Assembly: GCA_019828565.1 (NCBI GenBank) | Contig: JAHDYR010000062.1 | Location: forward strand, 1,364,001-1,428,000 | DNA: 64,000 nucleotides | Reading direction: 5' to 3' | Origin: Carpediemonas membranifera | Lineage: Eukaryota > Fornicata | In this document: positions 27,346 through 35,776 of the stretch, piece by piece | Position numbering within the stretch: position 1 is the stretch's first letter | How the letters are laid out: every line of letters starts with the position of its first letter | Notes under the pieces: model-generated | The model's input: only the letters and a program-made list of their open reading frames with translations | The model's database searches: none | What the model was told of the DNA's origin: nothing | Position numbers and translations under genes: made by a program

Positions 27346-28128
27346 ATGAATTCGCCCCAAGGACGAGTAGAAGGACGAGAAGAGGCCGAAGATCAAGTTC
27401 AAATCGACCTAAACGAGAATCTATCGCCAGAGCCCGCGAAGGTGACGACATTCGTGCCTCCACAGCCTGAGGCTTCAGAGCCGACGCCAGCGTCAGATAT
27501 GCCGGTCCCAATGGCCCCAATGGCCTTCCCAAGCGACAACAGCGACCCTAAGGAGCGGATGTCCCTCAGAGACCAATTGCATGCTGAAACACTCCCAGAT
27601 CTTGTCCGTTCCCTCTCTGAAGAAGCGGTGGCGACGTACCGCCAGGTCATGGCGATGTCTCTGCCCATGAAGAAGGAGCGGTGGCTGGTAGCTGCTGCCC
27701 TCTCGGCAATCTTCTTCCTTCGCGTGCTGATTGCGAGGAAATGGGTCTTCATTGCCTACTGTCTGAGCATCTACCTGCTTTCCAGACTCCTCCTCTTCGT
27801 CACACCCAACGTGGACCCCGAGGACAGCCCGTCCAACTCCCTGCCGACGTATGAGAATGACGAGTACCGTCCCTTTGTGTCCCGGCTGTCTGAGTTCAGG
27901 TTCTGGCAGAGGTACATCGAGGCGCAGATCGTCGCACTCTTCCTCACGTTGACGACGCTTACTAACATCCCTGTGGTGTGGCAGATGTTGGTCATCTACT
28001 TTGTTCTCCTCGCAGGCTTCTCGCTGACGCGGGAGATTAGCAGGATGCGCCGCTTCAAGTACGCTCCGGACATTCCCTTCCTCCGCAAGCTTGTGGGGAT
28101 TGCGTCAAAGCCGCAGTTTTCGAAGTAA
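27346..28128 (+). CDS. RER1: RER1, Golgi-to-ER retrieval receptor
   Basis: From the ATG at 27346 the product has 260 residues. The first ~95 form a Pro/Glu-rich extension not present in animals. The RER1 core follows: RWLVAAALSAIFFLRVLIARKWVFIAYCLSIYLLSRLLLFVTPNVDPED, then LPTYENDEYRPFVSRLSEFRFWQRY, the signature of the family (DEFRPFxRRLPEFKFW), and two more TM helices with the end KYKY-like RRFKYAPDIPF. There are four TM helices. RER1 binds polar TM residues of unassembled membrane proteins in the cis-Golgi and returns them to the ER in COPI vesicles. The stop codon overlaps AGTAAA. Confidence 0.93.
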   Translation: MNSPQGRVEGREEAEDQVQIDLNENLSPEPAKVTTFVPPQPEASEPTPASDMPVPMAPMAFPSDNSDPKERMSLRDQLHAETLPDLVRSLSEEAVATYRQVMAMSLPMKKERWLVAAALSAIFFLRVLIARKWVFIAYCLSIYLLSRLLLFVTPNVDPEDSPSNSLPTYENDEYRPFVSRLSEFRFWQRYIEAQIVALFLTLTTLTNIPVVWQMLVIYFVLLAGFSLTREISRMRRFKYAPDIPFLRKLVGIASKPQFSK

Positions 28129-28327
28129 AGTGTTTTGAACCTCGCCCGAGTACTTTTTTGCTCGTCACCGTTAGCCAACCCTGGGGGTTTTGCCGAAAAC
28201 GAGCAGATAATGCACGCGTACTCTTCATACAGTCTGCCTTGACGACATTGGTGGGCTCCGTCCGATTCCGTTCGATTGATTAGGACTAATCAGATGATGC
28301 GTGTCAAAGGATCGTTTGCTTGATATA

Positions 28328-29012
28328 ATGCCACCCATCACGACAGGCTCATCGGTATTAGCCATAAAGTACGCTGACGGCGTCATGATTGCGGCTGATA
28401 CTTTGGTATCATACGGAAGCCTCGCCAGGTTCAAGAACGAGAGTAGATTGAAGAAAGTGAGCGAGAATTGCATCCTCGCATTCACAGGAGATCACTCAGA
28501 CTTCCAGTACATCTCTGAAATGATAGAAGACGAAATGTATGTACATCATGTCCCTTTTCTCACACAGAGAGCGCGATCGCTTCATCGACGATGGTGTCGT
28601 CCGCTCACCCGCCGAGATCCACTCTCTTCTCGGCCGCATAATGTATCACAGACGCAGCAAGATGGAGCCTCTGTGGGACACGCTCATTGTCGCGGGGCGG
28701 GACGCCTCTGGCACGTTTATCGGAAACACTGACCTCCAGGGCACCGTCTTCTCCGATGACTTCATGGCCACGGGGTACGGCGCATACATGGCTCTGCCTA
28801 TTATCCGTAAGAAGTGGCGGGCAGACATGGACCAGCAGGCGGCCCTCGGACTCCTAGAGGAGTGCCTCAAGGTACTGTTCTTCAGAGATGCAAGGTCGAC
28901 CGCGAATGTGCAGCTCGCTAAGGTTACCGCGGACGGCGTGCAGATTACGGAGCCGTACCGCATCGATCAGGAGGCGTACTGGGAGTTCGGCCGCCAGGTT
29001 GTGGGCATTTGA
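28328..29012 (+). CDS. PSMB4: 20S proteasome subunit beta 7 (PSMB4/Pre4), spliced: 28328-28536 joined to 28568-29012
   Basis: After splicing the product has 217 residues. Exon 1: PPITTGSSVLAIKYADGVMIAADTLVSYGSLARFKNESRLKKV, with the PSMB4-specific SYGSLARF. Exon 2: SPAEIHSLLGRIMYHRRSKMEPLWDTLIVAG and ATGYGAYMALP, all diagnostic of PSMB4 (human RRSKMNPLWNT). This is a non-catalytic beta subunit of the 20S core; its C-terminal arm normally embraces the opposite ring. The propeptide is only a few residues if translation starts at 28328, shorter than in yeast; a further 5' exon cannot be excluded. A GGTAAA box lies a few bases past the stop codon. Confidence 0.93.
28537..28567 (+). other. Intron in PSMB4 (31 nt, GTATGT...CACACAG)
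   Basis: Removing it joins EMIEDE to IERDRFIDDG in frame (phase 2) and restores the continuous PSMB4 sequence; reading through changes the frame. Confidence 0.92.
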
Positions 29013-29128
29013 GGGTGGTAAATAGCTGAGTTGGGACAAGAGGTTGGTGAATGGCGAGATTTACATGATTTATGTGCTGTCAACATTTCATCGAATTGCA
29101 AACTCCAAAACCTCACCAAACTCACAAT

Positions 29129-29950
29129 ATGAGCGACGCGCAGTACGAAGCTGGCCTCGATTTGGTCCGCCGTCTTGCTCCTACCAAAATCCCAGAGCTT
29201 GTCGGCCATCTGTGCAGCCTTTGCCCGGATCTTACTGATGATTGGCTTACATCCATCGATCAGCCCCTCCAGGTGAAGAGATGCGCTCAGACCGGCCGTG
29301 ATTTCATCCTTTGCGACTATAACCGCGACGCTGACAGCTACCGTTCGCCCTTCTCCAACGAGTACGAGCCTCCGCTCGAGGACGCCGTCCTTCCCCCGGA
29401 CAACCTCCGCCAGCTCGAGGCTGAGGCCAACGACATCTTCGCCACCTTCACGAAGCTGTACTACGAGAGCGGCGTGTGCTCCGTATACGCCTGGGACCCC
29501 GCCACCGAGGACGGGGCCTTTGCCATGGGCGTATTCATCCACAAGGTCGGCGAGGGCCACCGCGGCCTGGACCAGGGTGTGTGGGACTCCATCCACGTCT
29601 TCGAGGTCGTCCCCGAGGGCGATAAGTTCGCCTACCGCCTGACTACCACCGTGCTTCTCTCCATGAACGCCAGCGGCACCGGCCTCAAGACCCTCGCCGG
29701 CAGCTACACCCAGCAGGCGGAGAACAACCTCAAGGCAGGCTCTGGCTGGCACGACCACGTGGTGAACATGGGCAAGATGGTCGAGACAATGGAGAACCAG
29801 ATGCGGAACAGCCTGCAGTCCGTGTACTTCGGCAAGGCCAAGGACGTCCTGGGTGAACTCCGGGATGCGGCGGGTGCCAGCCAGACCCAGCGGATGGCCG
29901 CCCTCCAGAGCTCCCTGGCGGCCCAGCTTAAGGCCAGGAACGCCATGTAA
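29129..29950 (+). CDS. CAPZB: F-actin capping protein subunit beta (CAPZB)
   Basis: The product has 273 residues, the normal length. Family blocks: SDAQYEAGLDLVRRLAPTKIPE, LTDDWLTSIDQPLQV (family: LLSSVDQPLK), FILCDYNRDADSYRSPFSNEYEPPLEDA, GVCSVYAWD, GVWDSIHVFEV and YRLTTTVLL. The C-terminal tentacle helix (TQRMAALQSSLAAQLKARNAM) is shorter and less conserved, as in other protists. With the alpha subunit this protein caps actin filament barbed ends and, in metazoans, also sits in dynactin. The ATG at 29129 is chosen because the family N-terminus starts there; an upstream in-frame ATG at 29072 adds unrelated residues. The stop codon overlaps TGTAAA. Confidence 0.96.
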   Translation: MSDAQYEAGLDLVRRLAPTKIPELVGHLCSLCPDLTDDWLTSIDQPLQVKRCAQTGRDFILCDYNRDADSYRSPFSNEYEPPLEDAVLPPDNLRQLEAEANDIFATFTKLYYESGVCSVYAWDPATEDGAFAMGVFIHKVGEGHRGLDQGVWDSIHVFEVVPEGDKFAYRLTTTVLLSMNASGTGLKTLAGSYTQQAENNLKAGSGWHDHVVNMGKMVETMENQMRNSLQSVYFGKAKDVLGELRDAAGASQTQRMAALQSSLAAQLKARNAM

Positions 29951-30322
29951 AGAAGGATATTGGGGGCGTTGGTCTAGCTTGGTGGTCAGTTTTCGCTGTT
30001 TTAGGAGTGGTCAACGGCGGGGACATTGGTCGAATATTATTGAGTTGATGACTTGTGATTTCTGTAAATGATTGAGCGAATGAGATGAAGCGATCATGGA
30101 GTCAAGCAGGCATGCAAGGGGAGTGGGTGGGACGGCTGGCACCTCGCGAAGATGAACGGGAGGAGGTTGCGGTGGCGGCGGCATAGGATCATGGGCAGAC
30201 AAAGCAGCTAGCATTTGTTGACTGTCAAATCTCTAGATACGACTCGACTACAAGTAATTGGTCATGCCAAGTCCTCTCAGCTCATTGTCTGCATTTATTA
30301 TAGAATACAAGATCAGCCTGCC
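29951..30322 (+). other. Convergent intergenic region, about 370 bp
   Basis: It separates the 3' ends of CAPZB (plus) and the tiny-macrocysts-like gene (minus). Short frames on the minus strand are Pro-rich and unsupported. Confidence 0.5.
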
Positions 30323-33300
30323 TCATTCTTCTGGGAACGCCTCCACGAGTTTTCCCAAAATTCCGGCAGGGATTCCGGCACGCGGCACCGACCGGAACAT
30401 GTCGCCGAGCTGGCGCCGTGTGCGTCCATTCATGACCATGGGGCGGTAGAGGTGGGTGTAGTAGTAGACCGCCAGCATGAGGATGAAGCCGCCCAGGAAG
30501 TACCCAACGTTTGACCGAGTGGCGGCGAGCTGGGCATCAAGTCGGGCTATGAGGAGATCTCTGGACTTGATGAAGCCGCTGGTTATGTCCAGGTTAACAA
30601 TGCCCGCCAGCGTGAGCAGGTCAGCGATGATCGGGGTGCCGCTCTGGAGATCTGAGAGCAGTGACGCGATGAACGTATCAGCGGCAGACACGGCGTTGAT
30701 GAGGCCACTGCCACTCGAGGTGTACATCGTAAAGGGCGCCTCGCACATGTCGTCGAAGAACCGCAGACACTCTTCATTGTGGAGCAGCTCGGCGATGTCG
30801 TCCTCGGAGCCACCCTCGACCCAGGAGTCACCGCTACCGAGCAGCGTATTCGCCCATTGGCTAGACCTGGCCAGCTTCGGGTCGACTAGGGCCCATGTGT
30901 CTGTCACAGTGGCCTCGTCCGCGGCCGAGTGCCCTGATAGATGAGACACTAGACCTTCTTCCATGCTGCTGAGCTTGGTGCAGAGGTCGAGCGTGTAGGC
31001 CTGGGTGACCGGGGTTGGCGCCCAGGCGGACGTGAGGGCATGCGACATGATCGTCGTTGACGCGCCCTGGAAGTTGTTGAGGGCGACGTACTGGTAGAAA
31101 ACGGTCATGGCTGTCGTTGTAACGACACCTGTGCGGTAAACGACGACGCCGATCATGGTCAAGAACATGAAGCCGAAGATCCCCGCCCACGCCATGTCGC
31201 CGACCAGCATTCGAGCGAGCGCCTTGGCTTGCGTGGTTGCCCGGTCGACCCTGCTGACTTCGGTAAAGTCGCGACCGTCACCGGGTGTGACACCAGACTC
31301 GCCGTCGTCACTGCTGCTCGACTCCGTCCGCCCAGAGCAGACTGACCCGACCAGTGCGCGGGGTGCGAGGTCAGTGGAGCTGACGAAGTTCTCGTTGATG
31401 ATGGCCTGGGAGATTGTTCTCGGCACCGAGTCGAGCAAACACGCGGTGCTGTCCTGGGCGTCAGCTTCGGGCAGGATAAACTTCATCGAGCCACGACTTT
31501 GGGTGCGGGTGTGGGCGATCGGTGTCGCGTCCGACTCGTGGTCCGACTCGGCCCGAGTCATCGGCTGGTCTCTGCTCCGGATAGACCGCTTGAACTCGTC
31601 AATTTGATCGATCATGGTCTGAAGAGTGGCCTCGGGCAGGCTGTTGAGAAGGTGTATGGCGCGCATGGAGAAGGCGTTCTGCTTAAGCACAGGGAGAACG
31701 TATAGGGCAATTGCGGCTAAAACTGCGCACGAGTCTGCCACAAGCAGGATGACGATGAGCATGGAAAGCTCGAGGACAGGGAACACCTGGGTCAATACGA
31801 ACGGATTCGAGTCGACCTCAAGAATACCCATCATGACAGGCTGGAGCAGCGCTTTTTCGTAGCCCATGATGGTGTCGACCTGGCCGGCAGTGCAGTCTTG
31901 GGCAGCAGTGGTTGACCCTGAATCAAGCTCATCGACCACACAGGCGGCGATAGCCTCAGCAGCGTGCACTATGCTCGAGTAATAGGCCATGAGAGAGACG
32001 TCCCCGGTTCCCGTTTCGACCTGGCCCTCGAACACGGGCACGGTGATGATCTTGTCCCTGAGAAGCTGGGGGATGTTCACTGCAAGGTGGGTTGCCGAGA
32101 TCGTCAGCTTGTCTATGACGCCATCGACCCAACTCTCACTGAGCTCGAGGACCTCATATGGCTCGACGTCTGCATAGTCAGTGTAAGGAGCCCCACCGAG
32201 AGCATACATGGCGGTAGAGAAGTTGTCGAGGCTGTGACGATGGTAGCGGTCGGACATTTCATTGATCGCGGCCTTCCATGGAGCACCGGCGAATGAGCTG
32301 GTCGAGACGATGAACGAAGGATCCCCAGCCCGCAACACGGCAAAGGCTGCGGCAATGCGCTGTGCTCCAGCGGTGGTGTGCATGAGACCAATCGTCTGCC
32401 ACAGCAAGTTTGTGTGGATGTACGTGAATCCAACAACAGACAGCACGCTCAAGTGAATGATGGCAGCAATGACCGCGATGGCGATAATGCCCGGCACATG
32501 CTGGCGGGCGTTATCCCTGCTCGACCCGTGCCCTCTCGCGCCCACGAGCCCAACCCTGATCCTGCCCTTCTCCCCCTCTCCCGGGGCGACCTCGAGCTCG
32601 TCAGCGACGCCGTACAGCTCCTCGCAGTACGCGGCGACAGCGGGGGACGGGTCAATGATGGAGAGGTACTGGGCGTACGACCGAACGACGCGGGACGAGG
32701 GGTGGCGCAGGGCCTTGCCGTAAAGTGCGTCGATCTGGACCCTCAGGGCTGAGATTCGGCTGACGGTCTTGATGTTGTACTTGAAGTTCGATGTCGAGGA
32801 GCGGCCGCCAGTGGTGTACATGCGGCGCCAGAGGTTGGCCATCTCGTCTGCGAGGGAGCGCTGTGATTTCATCAGCGTGTGCTGGTTACGCTGGGCCTCG
32901 AGCTTCGTCAGAACGTTCGCATCGCTGTGAAGAGAGTCAGTGTAGTTCTTGCAGAGGAAACGGGCGTACTGGAAGTCGATGCTGAACGACCTGCTGACGG
33001 TGCTGGCCGTGGAGTGCATGACCGACTGGAGGGATTGGGTGCGGTAGGCGGCCGTGTAGATGATGTACGTCAGGGCGAGGTAGGCGCTGTGCGGCCAGCG
33101 GGAGCGGGTGATCGAGAACAGCCGCATGCCGTACGCCGTCTCAGCCTCGATGGTCTGCCGCGCCTGGGCGATGACGGCCAAGTCATCGTCGGAGAGTCGG
33201 GTCGGGTCAAGGACGCCGGCCTCGTCGACAGCGCCGGAAAACTCAAAGATGGCCATCGGCACGCGCTTGTTGACTGCAGCGATGTCCTTCTTCGCCTTGG

Positions 33301-34363
33301 CGATCTTCTTGCGAGATTCCCTCAGCGCGACCTCGACCTGGCATGGGAAGAGCAGGAAAGGCCTGGTCTCCGGCACCTGGTCAGGGCTCTCCAGGGCCAT
33401 GACCTCCGCCCTGTACTTCCTCGTGGCGAGTGTGGTGAGCTTAACCGTGCCCATCGGGAGTAGGGCGACCACTGGTGTGAGGGAGAGCAGGCACAGGGCG
33501 AGCCAGGGGGTCACGGCGCATGTGGCAGCGGAACCGAGTGCCCATAAGATAGCGTTGACTAGGATCATCGGGAGGATACGGTAGTACGGCGTGAACACGG
33601 ACACAAGGAAGACGAGGAAAGCGCAGGCTAAGAACACCACGATGCCCTTGATGGTAGGGGCAAGGACATCATTACTGACACTGATCATGCCCATGCCGAC
33701 TGAGAGCAAGACATAAGCTGTTGGTTCGACCCTCGCATGCTGTCGACCCAAGGGGTGATGTGTAGTAAATGCGAACTGATGCGACATGAAGAGCACAAAC
33801 GCCGTCTGCACCGTAAACACCGCCGACCCGACCGCGAACAGACCGGATATGACCAAGTCTGCCGCGTCGAGAGACAGTCGAGTGGCCACTTGGTTGTCCA
33901 TGATGACGAGGACGGGGAGGAACATGACAGACGTCCTAGCCATGAATGAGGCCGTCATTGCCCTGATCAGCCACCTGTTAGGCAGGGTCTGGCTGCTGGT
34001 TGTCATTTGACGTACGGCGATAACGTGGATTCCTAGCATCGCGAACACGACGAGGAGGGTGATACCGCTGACCACGTTCATGGCGGTAGTGCTGAGTACA
34101 TCAGGGAGGGGACCCATGCGTGACCACATCAGGGCCCGCTGGATTGTGTGGAGGGCGCCGGGCCAGACGTAGATAGTCTCGTCGCAACAGAGGGAGAGGG
34201 CGTGGACGGCGACCATGAGGAGGCAAACTGTAACTATTTGCCGCAATATCATGTTCTTGGGCACGCTGAGGTACGAGAGCTCAAATACTGGGTGAGAACG
34301 GCGAAGACGCCGACAAACCTGCAGTTCGGAAGGAAGAGGCAATTCCGTGCCCTGAAGAATCAT
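30323..34363 (-). CDS. Tiny-macrocysts (TmcB/C)-like multi-pass membrane protein
   Basis: The product has 1346 residues. The N-terminal third contains about eight TM helices. A cytosolic helical region follows, with RRxYTTGG-type text, VQIDALYGKALRHPSSRVVRSYAQYLSII and AAYCEELYG, the helical-repeat pattern typical of tiny-macrocysts-like proteins of amoebae and metamonads. Then come two ectodomain-like loops, each bounded by TM helices, a Ser/Asp-rich cytosolic linker, and a last TM ending with PRAGIPAGILGKLVEAFPEE. In other protists this family often carries PAS or adenylyl/guanylyl cyclase domains at the C-terminus; none is seen here, so the gene may be a cyclase-less member. Likely a plasma-membrane sensor. 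It is paralogous to the protein at 5463-8631. Part of it (33000-33196) is duplicated at 35064-35260. An alternative ATG lies about 37 codons downstream, just before a hydrophobic segment. Confidence 0.75.
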   Translation of the reverse strand: MILQGTELPLPSELQVCRRLRRSHPVFELSYLSVPKNMILRQIVTVCLLMVAVHALSLCCDETIYVWPGALHTIQRALMWSRMGPLPDVLSTTAMNVVSGITLLVVFAMLGIHVIAVRQMTTSSQTLPNRWLIRAMTASFMARTSVMFLPVLVIMDNQVATRLSLDAADLVISGLFAVGSAVFTVQTAFVLFMSHQFAFTTHHPLGRQHARVEPTAYVLLSVGMGMISVSNDVLAPTIKGIVVFLACAFLVFLVSVFTPYYRILPMILVNAILWALGSAATCAVTPWLALCLLSLTPVVALLPMGTVKLTTLATRKYRAEVMALESPDQVPETRPFLLFPCQVEVALRESRKKIAKAKKDIAAVNKRVPMAIFEFSGAVDEAGVLDPTRLSDDDLAVIAQARQTIEAETAYGMRLFSITRSRWPHSAYLALTYIIYTAAYRTQSLQSVMHSTASTVSRSFSIDFQYARFLCKNYTDSLHSDANVLTKLEAQRNQHTLMKSQRSLADEMANLWRRMYTTGGRSSTSNFKYNIKTVSRISALRVQIDALYGKALRHPSSRVVRSYAQYLSIIDPSPAVAAYCEELYGVADELEVAPGEGEKGRIRVGLVGARGHGSSRDNARQHVPGIIAIAVIAAIIHLSVLSVVGFTYIHTNLLWQTIGLMHTTAGAQRIAAAFAVLRAGDPSFIVSTSSFAGAPWKAAINEMSDRYHRHSLDNFSTAMYALGGAPYTDYADVEPYEVLELSESWVDGVIDKLTISATHLAVNIPQLLRDKIITVPVFEGQVETGTGDVSLMAYYSSIVHAAEAIAACVVDELDSGSTTAAQDCTAGQVDTIMGYEKALLQPVMMGILEVDSNPFVLTQVFPVLELSMLIVILLVADSCAVLAAIALYVLPVLKQNAFSMRAIHLLNSLPEATLQTMIDQIDEFKRSIRSRDQPMTRAESDHESDATPIAHTRTQSRGSMKFILPEADAQDSTACLLDSVPRTISQAIINENFVSSTDLAPRALVGSVCSGRTESSSSDDGESGVTPGDGRDFTEVSRVDRATTQAKALARMLVGDMAWAGIFGFMFLTMIGVVVYRTGVVTTTAMTVFYQYVALNNFQGASTTIMSHALTSAWAPTPVTQAYTLDLCTKLSSMEEGLVSHLSGHSAADEATVTDTWALVDPKLARSSQWANTLLGSGDSWVEGGSEDDIAELLHNEECLRFFDDMCEAPFTMYTSSGSGLINAVSAADTFIASLLSDLQSGTPIIADLLTLAGIVNLDITSGFIKSRDLLIARLDAQLAATRSNVGYFLGGFILMLAVYYYTHLYRPMVMNGRTRRQLGDMFRSVPRAGIPAGILGKLVEAFPEE
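33000..33196 (-). repeat. Source segment of a 197-bp duplication (within the tiny-macrocysts-like gene)
   Basis: The same bases recur at 35064-35260 in the same orientation with about three mismatches. Confidence 0.9.
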
Positions 34364-34722
34364 CTACAGATGAAGATGTGCCCGTTTGGAGTGTTGAGGT
34401 TTCGCTTGTGGGCATGCGGCGACTTACTTCGCCTTGGATATGGGAAGGATATGGGATGCAGAAAAAAATCAAAAATTGCGTCCAAATCACGGCTGGGTTG
34501 ATTGGTTCTCAGAAAGGAGTGCCCAATGATGCATTCTGCCAACCCGAATTGCTCCGGTTGAGTTCAGTTATGCGTTTCGTCTTGACTGAATCATTTTGGT
34601 AACGGGCGAAATGAGAGAAGCTGGTGCTCTACCGCATAGAAGGGACACAGATGAGCAAATGAATAGTTTTGCCGGCTTGGGCGAGTTCTACAGAAGTCAA
34701 CGCGAGTCAAAGTTAACGACTC

Positions 34723-34983
34723 GACACAAAGAATAGACGTTTGTAGCATAATGGGCTGTGGATTGGTACTCATCTTCGAATAGAGATGAACTATTCGGCC
34801 TAAAGAATTCATATTCATCTCATACAGGAATGGGCGCCCAGAATTCTACGATTCCCGATTCCTACAACCCGCAGAGAAGCGCTGATGTTGATAGCAGAGG
34901 TGGCGGCGGTGGTTCCGGCGGCAACGGCAACAGCGAGGGCGGTTGCGGCGGTTGCAGCGGCTGGTAAATGATCTGAAGCCACA
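34723..34983 (+). repeat. Unit A of a diverged tandem pair (partner 35392-35657)
   Basis: About 260 bp that align along their length with 35392-35657. Shared blocks include TATTCGGCCTA, TTGATAGCAGAGGT and TGGTAAATGATCTG. Between the two units lies the duplicated fragment of the tiny-macrocysts-like gene. Confidence 0.8.
34830..34967 (+). CDS. Small Gly-rich peptide, copy A
   Basis: The frame has 45 codons from ATG 34830. The peptide contains IPDSYNPQRSADVDSRG followed by a Gly/Asn/Ser run with CGGC and ends GW. A second, diverged copy at 35517-35645 keeps the IP, PQ, SAD, DSRG, GGGS, GNG and terminal W positions. The similarity reaches the stop codon, which in both overlaps GGTAAATGATC. Gly-rich small peptides ending in Trp occur in metamonads and other protists but no family is recognised. 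An in-frame GTG at 34758 would extend the frame. No signal peptide or TM. Confidence 0.45.
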   Translation: MGAQNSTIPDSYNPQRSADVDSRGGGGGSGGNGNSEGGCGGCSGW

Positions 34984-35063
34984 GAAGATGATTCTGACTT
35001 TGCACGAAGGACCTTTGCTCGATCAAAAGCATGTACATGCAACGCCAGGACGACCTTCTGCCA

Positions 35064-35260
35064 GTGCTGGCCGTGGAGTGCATGGCCGACTGGAGGGATT
35101 GGGTGCGGTAGGCGGCCGTGTAGATGATGTACGTCAGGGCGAGGTAGGCGCTGTGCGGCCAGCGGGAGCGGGTGATCGAGAACAGCCGCATGCCGTACGC
35201 CGTCTCAGCCTCGATGGTCTGCCGCGCCTGGGCGATGACGGCCAAGATATCGTCGGAGAG
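35064..35260 (-). pseudogene. Isolated fragment of the tiny-macrocysts-like gene
   Basis: It copies 33000-33196 with about three differences, so the duplication is recent. On the minus strand it encodes the helical stretch LAVIAQARQTIEAETAYGMR through AAYRTQSLQSAMHSTAS, without the rest of the gene. A 143-codon minus-strand frame (35293-34862) runs through it by chance into the Gly-rich unit. Confidence 0.85.
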
Positions 35261-35391
35261 GCAGTCGTTGAGGTCCGGAGAAATTGGCGCCACCAGGTCC
35301 TTCCGCCAAGTCCTTCCCGCCCCACATGCCAGCCGAGAGAACGGCTTGGGCCCGGTCTGGAGTGGTCAAATGGTCAAAGAAAGCAGCCACA

Positions 35392-35657
35392 CAAAACAAT
35401 GAACATTTGTTTGTTGCACTATGGGCTGCGGATAGATCCAGTGTTTGAGCACAGATGGAGTATTCGGCCTATAGGACTCATATTCAGCTGATACAGTTAA
35501 GGGTGTCCAAAATTCTATGATTCCTGAAGCCAATATACCGCAGAGCGCGGATATTGATAGCAGAGGTAGTCCTGGTGGCGGTTCTAGCGGCAACGGCCAC
35601 CACGATAGCTCCGCCTCCGGCGGCCATGGCAGCAACCACTGGTAAATGATCTGTAGC
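35392..35657 (+). repeat. Unit B of the diverged tandem pair (partner 34723-34983)
   Basis: See unit A. Similarity also covers the leader, including ATGGGCTG near the 5' end of both units. Confidence 0.8.
35517..35645 (+). CDS. Small Gly-rich peptide, copy B
   Basis: The frame has 42 codons, MIPEANIPQSADIDSRG followed by a Gly/Ser/His run and ending HW. Compared with copy A, the Cys residues (CGGC) are replaced by Ser/His. The retained reading frame despite considerable nucleotide divergence suggests that both copies were translated. Function unknown. Confidence 0.45.
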   Translation: MIPEANIPQSADIDSRGSPGGGSSGNGHHDSSASGGHGSNHW

Positions 35658-35776
35658 TGATGACTCTTACTTTCCACGACGTATCATCGGTCGAACAACG
35701 GGATGTCCTTGATAGGGCAGGATGCACTCACGGCATGATGTGATGGGACATCCACCAAACTCATTGGCTCTCCCAT

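Noticed and set aside
34862-35293. Minus-strand frame of 143 codons across the duplicated fragment
   Set aside because: Only the part over 35064-35260 resembles a protein, because it copies a coding region. The remainder is the reverse complement of the Gly-rich unit (Pro/Leu runs).
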